This document shows positions 1-6,660 of a stretch of 6,660 nucleotides of DNA, in pieces; position 1 is the stretch's first letter, and the number at the start of each line of letters is the position of its first letter. The position numbers and the translations under genes were made by a program. The notes under the pieces are model-generated. The model did no database searches. It had not been told where the DNA came from and worked only from the letters and a program-made list of their open reading frames with translations. This stretch comes from an uncultured bacterium (GTDB lineage: Bacteria; Patescibacteriota; Patescibacteriia; CAIQCM01), in assembly GCA_903870305.1 (NCBI GenBank), contig CAIQCM010000158.1, positions 1-6,660 on the forward strand, written 5' to 3'.

Positions 1-6
1 GTTGTT

Positions 7-43
7 AAATAAAATTCCCTCCGCATAGGAGGGAATTTTATTT
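7..43 (-). terminator. Perfect 16-bp hairpin terminator of the basic-protein gene
   Basis: AAATAAAATTCCCTCC (7-22) pairs perfectly with 28-43 around the 5-nt loop GCATA. Read on the minus strand, the hairpin starts inside the TAA stop of the basic-protein gene, and its right arm ends in the U-rich run UUUUAUUU. Because the stem is A/T-rich at its base and symmetric, it should also terminate plus-strand transcription. Its strength implies that the tiny gene upstream is a discrete transcription unit. Confidence 0.85.
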
Positions 44-140
44 AGCGACGGCTCTTCTTTGCAGCCTTACGCTTCTTGGTGGTCTTCTTCTTGGCGGTCT
101 TCTTGACCGCCTTCTTGGCGACCTTTCTCTTCTTTGCCAT
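42..140 (-). CDS. Tiny Lys/Arg-rich basic protein (32 aa), probable nucleic-acid binder
   Basis: The reading frame runs from the ATG at 140 to a TAA at 42. The product begins MAKKRKVAKKAVKKTAKKK and ends AAKKSRR. It has 15 Lys and 4 Arg in 32 residues, no acidic residue and no aromatic residue. The rest is almost entirely Ala, Thr, Val and Ser. The pattern of KK pairs separated by small residues resembles the C-terminal tail of histone H1 and the KKxA-type tails of bacterial histone-like proteins. Short proteins like this are common in Patescibacteria, but no named family can be assigned. A role in binding DNA or rRNA by charge neutralisation is inferred, not shown. Reality as a gene is well supported by an extended -10 promoter (226-231), an AAAGGAGGTG SD 9 nt from the ATG when counted from GGAGG, and a perfect hairpin terminator overlapping the stop. 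Confidence 0.8.
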   Translation of the reverse strand: MAKKRKVAKKAVKKTAKKKTTKKRKAAKKSRR

Positions 141-147
141 GTGAACA

Positions 148-157
148 CACCTCCTTT
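148..157 (-). promoter_or_regulatory. Strong Shine-Dalgarno of the basic-protein gene
   Basis: On the minus strand the sequence AAAGGAGGTG precedes the ATG at 140, with 9 nt between GGAGG and the start. It fixes the start codon of the 32-residue gene and supports active translation. Confidence 0.8.
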
Positions 158-225
158 CTCTTTTGTCTCGCCCAGCTGAGCTGGTGTCGAGTGAATCGTG
201 CGAAAGATAGATGCACGTTAAAATA

Positions 226-254
226 ATTATAGCACATTTTTTAGTATTTGTCGC
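226..254 (-). promoter_or_regulatory. Extended -10 promoter of the basic-protein gene
   Basis: Minus-strand TGCTATAAT is a perfect -10 (226-231) preceded by the TG extension. A 4/6 -35 box, GCGACA (249-254), lies 17 bp upstream. The predicted start of transcription is near 219, giving a leader of about 80 nt that contains a small hairpin (167-191). The -35 overlaps that of a candidate plus-strand promoter. Confidence 0.65.
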
Positions 255-277
255 GCGTTGATCGCGCTGTGTATAAC
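248..277 (+). promoter_or_regulatory. Candidate promoter of the 182-aa orphan gene
   Basis: TTGTCG (248-253, 4/6) and TATAAC (272-277, 5/6) are separated by 18 bp and would give a leader of about 100 nt. The -35 overlaps the minus-strand -35 at 249-254, so the two divergent promoters would compete for polymerase. An alternative is the perfect TTGACA at 332-337, but its -10 at 17 bp spacing (TGAAGT) is only 3/6. Confidence 0.35.
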
Positions 278-368
278 TTTTTGCGCGCTGAAATTTTTTT
301 TACGGTTATTTTTTTAGCGATCCGTCGGCTCTTGACAGAAAGTTGAAAAAGGTGTGAAGTTCTTTCGA

Positions 369-379
369 TAAGGAGGTGA
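369..379 (+). promoter_or_regulatory. Maximal Shine-Dalgarno: 11-nt complement of the 16S 3' end
   Basis: TAAGGAGGTGA is an uninterrupted complement of the common bacterial 16S 3' terminus UCACCUCCUUA. It is placed 7 nt (GGAGG to ATG) upstream of the ATG at 384. It settles the start of the orphan gene and is unusually long. Confidence 0.85.
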
Positions 380-383
380 CCCC

Positions 384-932
384 ATGACGCCCGCAGGGCT
401 TAAAAATAATCTTGTTGTCCTGTTCGGTCCCGACACTCCGGCACCCACCCCGCGTTCCTTGAATGAACGGCCTTTGAAAGAAAGAAACATTTCGCCGATC
501 ATCTCCGTCGCCCGCGCCAATCGTCGGCTCGCTGCGACTTTGAGACAGGGTATGCCCGTGACCAGGGTTTTTGGTTCCGGTGAGGGGAGCGGCGCCATCC
601 TGATCGCGTGCGGGTTTCCTTCAGACGGATGCCGCCCCGACCTTCTGTCGGAATTCGCCAGCCCAACGGTCGGTATTGCCGGTCGAGAGGGCATCCTCGT
701 CATAACGCGATTTGTCGGCATCCGCGCAAAGATGTGCACGATCGATGAGCCGTATGCCGGCTTCTTGGAACTGACGGTCGAGGTCGAACCGGCCTTGATC
801 AACACGCTGAACTTGAACGAGGGCGATGGGCACGCCTTGTCTGCCATTCAATTCGTGTCCGTCAATACCGGAAATGACATGGTCGCGCTCGTGAACACGG
901 GTTACGACGATCGACTGCGTCTGCGCCGATGA
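384..932 (+). CDS. Hypothetical protein (182 aa), unrecognised
   Basis: I do not recognise this family. The frame opens at an ATG behind a near-ideal SD and closes with TGA at 930-932, followed after 24 bases by a hairpin terminator. The N-terminal third (about 1-60) is Pro/Arg-rich and probably flexible. Residues 60-180 alternate hydrophobic strands and turns (for example VTRVFGSGEGSGAILIACGF, EGILVITRFVG, AGFLELTVEVEPALI), suggesting a compact beta-rich soluble fold. There are three cysteines, in ACGF, DGCR and KMCT. No signal peptide or membrane segment is evident, so a cytoplasmic location is likely. The gene diverges from the basic-protein gene and converges on gyrB, so it is monocistronic. 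Codon usage looks like that of its neighbours. The competing minus-strand frames have no SD or promoter context. Confidence 0.7.
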   Translation: MTPAGLKNNLVVLFGPDTPAPTPRSLNERPLKERNISPIISVARANRRLAATLRQGMPVTRVFGSGEGSGAILIACGFPSDGCRPDLLSEFASPTVGIAGREGILVITRFVGIRAKMCTIDEPYAGFLELTVEVEPALINTLNLNEGDGHALSAIQFVSVNTGNDMVALVNTGYDDRLRLRR

Positions 933-952
933 TGTGCACGAACGCGCGCACG

Positions 953-987
953 AAAAAAGCCGGCTCCTTCTGGAGACCGGCTTCTTT
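953..987. terminator. Bidirectional hairpin terminator between the orphan gene and gyrB
   Basis: AAGCCGGCTCC (957-967) pairs with 972-983 through 11 base pairs, with one bulged A (976) and a TTCT loop. On the minus strand the stem runs directly into six U residues (953-958), making it a textbook terminator for gyrB. On the plus strand the tail is CTTTATATTT, so it also serves the 182-aa gene that ends at 932. Confidence 0.9.
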
Positions 988-991
988 ATAT

Positions 992-3678
<2,687 letters not shown>

Positions 3679-3717
3679 AGGTTGAATAAAATATCGCGGT
3701 CGATCGTTGGCTCAGTT

Positions 3718-5805
3718 TCAATAATGTGCGTTCAAATAAGCCCGGGTGAGCGGTCCAAAGTAGCCGACGCTCGGCTTGATCCCCGCATCCTCTTGAAATT
3801 CGGCCAACGCGGCGCGGGTCAAGGGGCCAAAGTATCCGGTCGCCCCGGCTTTTGCGAGCGCGCGCGCCTCGACATCGTCCGTTTCAGCGATGTCTGATAT
3901 TAGGAAGTTTTGCAGGACTTTAACATCGTTTCCGCGGCTTCCCGGCGACAGGTTGGCCTTGATCATTTTGACTGGCGAACCATTTATGGCGGCCGGCGCG
4001 GCGACGACGACGGTGGCGAGCGCGATATCGCGCGCGGTCCCGCCGTTCCCTGTGCCGGAAGCGATCGTAGTGTTGGTCGAAGTTTCGCTCAGGCGGACTT
4101 GGCAGGTGTAGGTCCATGTTTCGGAGGGGTCGAGCTTGGAATCGTTGTTCGTATCGCCCCCGATATATTTCACCATACTGCAGACGTTGTCGGTGATGTT
4201 GACGCCGCTAAGCGGCACGATGCCCGGATTGGTGACCTTTTCCGTGTACAAGATCGATCCGCCGTCATCCGGCAGGGTCAGCGGATTGGGGATCATGGTG
4301 ACGTGGATCGAGGGTGGCGTCAAAGGCGTGCCGACCATGACGGTGGCGCTGGCAATGTCGGAGGTGACCAATTTGTTGGCCCAGCCGGCCGCGACGACGG
4401 TGTTGGTATGTGACGCTGTGAGCGTCGTGGAACAGTGATATATCCAGATCTCGTCCAAGTCAAGAATATTGTTGTTATTTAAATCGCCGGAGGTCAATTT
4501 GATCGGGCTGCAAGTGTCGCCCACGAGCGTCACATCGGTTACGGGGACGCCCCCCGTATTTTTGAGAATATAGGTATAGGTTACCGGTCCGGGACCGTTC
4601 GGCAGGGTCTGAGGGCTGGCGGTTTTAACAATATCAAGAAGCGGCGGAACGGGAGTAATAACCGCGGTGGCGGGACCGGTATAGGTATTGGTGATGATGC
4701 AGATGCTGGCATCCCCGGGATTAAGGGCAATGCCGCCCGTTGCGTCGCAGTCGCCGGAAAAGGCGCTTGTGTAGTTGGTATCCGCCGTTTCAGTGACGTG
4801 ATACACGTCGGCGGGCGCGGGGAAGATGTTGGGGATGCCGGAATCAACGGGAGTGCTGTTCACAAAGAGCGGAAAATCGTTCGGAGTTTTGGTTCCGCCT
4901 TTCGCATTAACGACCAATTTGACCACGGTGATGGTCGCCGGTTCCTTTTGAGAACTAGATGGGGTTGACGGCGGCGGCGCCGGAGAGGGTACGGGTCCGC
5001 TGTATGAGGAAAAATTATCAATTAAAAATCCTTTGCCCATGTTTACCGGAGCCGCGGCGCCGCCCGCGCGGAACAAAATGGAGTCAACCGGGTTGGGCGC
5101 GCCGCCCGCGGAACGGGCATAGTCCTCCCAGCTGGTTCCGGTGTGGATCAGCGCGCCATCCAAATATACCTGGACGATATCGTTCGACGGGCCGTCGATG
5201 AACTGTATGGTGATCTTTAATGTATGCGGCACCGTGCGGTCGAGTCCGGTGGCAATGGGCGTCAAGACAAAGTCCCCGACGGCGATCTCATAATCGTCAA
5301 AGTTAAGCTGCAGCCCGGTCGGCGTGTCTTGCATTTGAACCCAGCTCATGCGCGCGCCGTCGCCTTCATCGGCGCTCGTGGAGATGCTGAGGCCGGGTTG
5401 TTCGCTTCCGGGCGCGGCCGAAGCAAAATCCCATTGCGCTTCAAAATATGGCTGGCGCACGCCGCCGGAAAAGGGACCGTGCGAAGCGGCGGTTTCACCG
5501 GCTTCGTTTGCGAGCGAGGCGGAAAAGGTCTGGTCGCCAAAACCGGTCGAAGTGATGGCGTTCGAAAGACGCAAACTTTTTGTTCCAAAACTCGCGTAGC
5601 CGTAGGTGTTGGCGACCACCGCTTCGTCAAAGATCGTATGCGATGGCGGAATGCCGCCGCTCTGCCAACCGCTCTGGCCGTTAACCGCTCCAAGCGTAAA
5701 ATTTTCAAAATCGGTCGTGTTCGCGTCGGCGCGCGTCTTTCCCGCGATCAGGAAGGACAGAATTATCGCCGTAGAATATAAAAAAATATTTTTTGACATA
5801 CTCAT
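3718..5805 (-). CDS. Secreted multidomain surface protein: lectin-like, DUF11 repeats, peptidoglycan-binding (695 aa)
   Basis: A signal peptide (about 1-27; hydrophobic core IFLYSTAIILSFLIAG, likely cut after RADA) sends it outside. Residues 31-270 look like a concanavalin-type jelly-roll (FENFTLGAVNGQSGW at the start, GFLIDNFSSYSG at the end), a fold often used to bind glycans. A Pro/Ser linker (271-289) follows. Residues 290-376 look like a prealbumin-type module with Cys353 and Cys369. Two DUF11-type beta-sandwich repeats follow (about 388-491 and 498-601, period 110), each with a Cys pair 26 residues apart and an EF-hand-like loop. The C-terminal domain (about 615-695) is a PG_binding_1-type module with GYFGPLTRA twice. 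There is no LPxTG-type signal or C-terminal membrane helix. I infer a wall-attached adhesin or envelope component. It lies 27 nt after the sortase stop. There is no SD; the start could be Met1 or Met3. Confidence 0.85.
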   Translation of the reverse strand: MSMSKNIFLYSTAIILSFLIAGKTRADANTTDFENFTLGAVNGQSGWQSGGIPPSHTIFDEAVVANTYGYASFGTKSLRLSNAITSTGFGDQTFSASLANEAGETAASHGPFSGGVRQPYFEAQWDFASAAPGSEQPGLSISTSADEGDGARMSWVQMQDTPTGLQLNFDDYEIAVGDFVLTPIATGLDRTVPHTLKITIQFIDGPSNDIVQVYLDGALIHTGTSWEDYARSAGGAPNPVDSILFRAGGAAAPVNMGKGFLIDNFSSYSGPVPSPAPPPSTPSSSQKEPATITVVKLVVNAKGGTKTPNDFPLFVNSTPVDSGIPNIFPAPADVYHVTETADTNYTSAFSGDCDATGGIALNPGDASICIITNTYTGPATAVITPVPPLLDIVKTASPQTLPNGPGPVTYTYILKNTGGVPVTDVTLVGDTCSPIKLTSGDLNNNNILDLDEIWIYHCSTTLTASHTNTVVAAGWANKLVTSDIASATVMVGTPLTPPSIHVTMIPNPLTLPDDGGSILYTEKVTNPGIVPLSGVNITDNVCSMVKYIGGDTNNDSKLDPSETWTYTCQVRLSETSTNTTIASGTGNGGTARDIALATVVVAAPAAINGSPVKMIKANLSPGSRGNDVKVLQNFLISDIAETDDVEARALAKAGATGYFGPLTRAALAEFQEDAGIKPSVGYFGPLTRAYLNAHY
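3739..3837 (-). repeat. Duplicated GYFGPLTRA segment in the peptidoglycan-binding domain
   Basis: The nonapeptide GYFGPLTRA occurs at residues 657-665 and 681-689 of the surface protein, 24 residues apart, and the DNA copies are partly diverged. The repeat is characteristic of this type of PG-binding module as seen in Parcubacteria surface proteins (from family knowledge) and is part of the fold rather than a mobile repeat. Confidence 0.75.
4003..4644 (-). repeat. Tandem duplication of a DUF11-type domain in the surface protein
   Basis: Residues 388-491 and 498-601 align with an offset of about 110. Shared landmarks are IVKTASPQTLPNGPG against VTMIPNPLTLPDDGG, cysteines 432/458 against 542/568, the loops DLNNNNILDLDE against DTNNDSKLDPSE, and the closing ASATVMV against ALATVVV. 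The DNA has diverged considerably, so the duplication is old. Confidence 0.75.
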
Positions 5806-5826
5806 TGGCGTAAGTTTTATATATCG

Positions 5827-5835
5827 ATTTTATCA
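5827..5835 (-). promoter_or_regulatory. Possible internal extended -10 before the surface-protein gene
   Basis: Minus-strand TGATAAAAT has the TG extension plus a 5/6 -10 (TAAAAT at 5827-5832), and its TGA doubles as the sortase stop codon. No convincing -35 is present. It could give the surface protein extra expression independent of the sortase, with a leader of about 15 nt. Confidence 0.3.
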
Positions 5836-6570
5836 GATCCTATCGGCAAATACCACCAGGCGTTTGGAATATTGTTTGGCTTGTTTGTCCCACACCCCGT
5901 CGCAGGTGATGAGATTGAGGTGCGATGACCCGTCATTTGAAATGAAAACAGCGGTGGCGTCCGCCGACGGGTCGTAGCGCAAGCTGTCGCGGACGCTAAA
6001 AGTTACGGTCGATCCGTTCGCGTCGCTCACCATGATCTTGTCGCCCGCCTTTAATTTGTCCAGATTGGCAAAAACCGCGCCGCCGCCGTTGTACCAGTCG
6101 ACGTGTCCGTCAACAACCGCGCTGCCGGTCTCTCCGGGCCGCGGGCCAAGATCGTACCAACCGGCGTCAAGCGGATCTTTAGGCGTGTCCATCGCTGCGG
6201 TGGCCGTAAGCGCGACCGGCTCGATCAAGGCGTCGACCCCAATGGATGGGATCAGGATGCGTATGGGCGCGCCAATATTTTCCGTTCCTGCCACGCTAGT
6301 GGGCGCAATGATCGGGGCATTGGTTGGAGCGCTTGGCACAGCGACCGGCGCAGGTGCGGCGGGCGTCGAGGTGGTCCTATCAGGCGCCGCTTTGAGGGCG
6401 GCAAGCGGGACATTGATCGGCATCGGTATCGAGGCGATCGTTGGCGCGACCGTGGGCGGCACGACCATGGCGGGTATGCCGCGCCAAAGTAAAATACCAA
6501 AAGCCGGCAACGTAACTATTGAGATTGCAAATAAGCGAAATTTAGAATGTCTTGATAGGGTTTTTCTCAT
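5833..6570 (-). CDS. Sortase-family transpeptidase (245 aa), class E/F-like
   Basis: Sortases are membrane-bound cysteine transpeptidases that cut a sorting motif and join the protein to another amine. Residues 11-30 form the single N-terminal membrane helix after a basic MRKTLSRHSKFR. Residues 33-98 are a Pro/Ala/Thr-rich spacer. The catalytic domain (about 101-245) shows IRILIPSIGVDALIEPV, the His motif VVDGHVDW (His156), the Cys motif LNLITCDG (Cys223) and the Arg motif YSKRLVVFA (Arg237), so all three active-site residues are present. DAGWYDLGPRPGE before the His is typical of class E/F-like enzymes. I chose the ATG at 6570. A GTG at 6594 would add eight residues but overlaps the predicted -10, so it should not be in the mRNA. 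It is the first gene of the apparent operon. No substrate with a classical sorting signal lies in the window. Confidence 0.88.
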   Translation of the reverse strand: MRKTLSRHSKFRLFAISIVTLPAFGILLWRGIPAMVVPPTVAPTIASIPMPINVPLAALKAAPDRTTSTPAAPAPVAVPSAPTNAPIIAPTSVAGTENIGAPIRILIPSIGVDALIEPVALTATAAMDTPKDPLDAGWYDLGPRPGETGSAVVDGHVDWYNGGGAVFANLDKLKAGDKIMVSDANGSTVTFSVRDSLRYDPSADATAVFISNDGSSHLNLITCDGVWDKQAKQYSKRLVVFADRI

Positions 6571-6574
6571 AAAC

Positions 6575-6592
6575 GGTATGATTGAACATACC
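6575..6592. promoter_or_regulatory. Operator-like dyad over the sortase -10 and start of transcription
   Basis: GGTATGATTGAACATACC has perfect 6-bp arms around a 6-bp centre. It covers the -10 box (6585-6590) and the predicted start of transcription (about 6578), a classic place for a dimeric repressor to block polymerase. No regulator gene is visible nearby. Confidence 0.45.
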
Positions 6593-6613
6593 ACAAAAAA
6601 CCTTTCTTGTCAA
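6585..6613 (-). promoter_or_regulatory. Promoter of the sortase-surface protein-cupin operon
   Basis: Minus-strand TTGACA (6608-6613, perfect) and TATGTT (6585-6590, 4/6) are 17 bp apart, and TG precedes the -10 in the extended position. The predicted start near 6578 is only about 8 nt before the ATG at 6570, so the first mRNA would be almost leaderless, consistent with the missing SD. Confidence 0.7.
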
Positions 6614-6635
6614 GAAATAACCGCTTAATTAAGAT

Positions 6636-6660
6636 AAAAAAACCGGTCCGATAAACACCA
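6636..6660 (-). terminator. Possible truncated terminator from a gene beyond the right edge
   Basis: On the minus strand GGACCGG runs into seven T residues (6636-6642), which looks like the right arm and U-tract of a hairpin whose left arm would lie outside the window. The hairpin cannot be verified here. The rest of the tail (6614-6635) holds only the palindrome TTAATTAA. Confidence 0.25.

Noticed and set aside
42..140. KKRKV inside the basic protein resembles the SV40 nuclear localisation signal
   Set aside because: The similarity follows from Lys/Arg richness, and there is no evidence of export to a eukaryotic nucleus.
215..316. AT-rich DNA with a DnaA box as a full replication origin
   Set aside because: Only one consensus box is present, there is no dnaA or dnaN in the window, and no skew information is available. 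It is kept only as a low-interest finding.
729..941. Repeated GATGTGCACGA at the end of the orphan gene and just past it
   Set aside because: It is 11 nt, two copies only, with different flanks and no target-site-like structure. Chance is sufficient.
4275..4610. LPNGPG and LPDDGG in the surface protein as sortase recognition sites
   Set aside because: They are internal, at equivalent positions of two repeats, with no following hydrophobic helix and basic tail. They are more likely part of the DUF11-type fold.

Overview
The window most resembles a candidate-phyla-radiation bacterium (Patescibacteria, probably of Parcubacteria/Paceibacteria type). This is inferred from protein style rather than from a marker tree. 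The clues are a secreted protein ending in a peptidoglycan-binding module with the 'GYFGPLTRA' signature, DUF11-type repeats carrying a 'GDxNxDxKLDPxETWTYTC' segment, a short-domain sortase with a long Pro/Ala linker, a tiny Lys/Arg-only protein, and a GyrB of 683 residues. The DNA is moderately GC-rich. Genes end in ordinary TAA or TGA stops, so the standard bacterial code (table 11) fits and recoding of UGA does not.

Left part (1-990). A 32-residue, extremely basic protein gene lies on the minus strand (42-140). It has an extended -10 promoter, a strong Shine-Dalgarno (SD) sequence and a perfect 16-bp hairpin terminator. Diverging from it is a 182-residue orphan gene on the plus strand (384-932), preceded by an 11-nt perfect complement of the usual 16S rRNA 3' end. 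The 243-bp space between them holds back-to-back promoters with overlapping -35 boxes, three CGCGYTG repeats and a DnaA-box-like nonamer. A bidirectional hairpin terminator at 953-987 separates the orphan gene from gyrB.

Middle (992-3113). Minus-strand gyrB encodes the DNA gyrase ATPase/TOPRIM subunit. All its catalytic motifs are intact, and it has its own promoter in the short gap upstream.

Right part (3122-6613). A probable three-gene minus-strand cell-envelope operon runs sortase (5833-6570), then a large secreted multidomain surface protein (3718-5805), then a membrane-anchored cupin (3178-3678). It starts at a consensus-like TTGACA/17/extended -10 promoter that overlaps an 18-bp dyad, and it ends at a hairpin upstream of the gyrB promoter. 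The surface protein has no C-terminal sorting signal. It seems to hold the wall through a peptidoglycan-binding domain, so the sortase substrate is either elsewhere or unconventional.

The two left-hand genes have textbook SD sequences. gyrB and the three envelope genes have none, and several have -10 boxes very close to their start codons. The most interesting items are the complete micro-gene for the basic protein, the orphan gene with the maximal ribosome binding site, and the sortase / surface protein / anchored cupin cluster.
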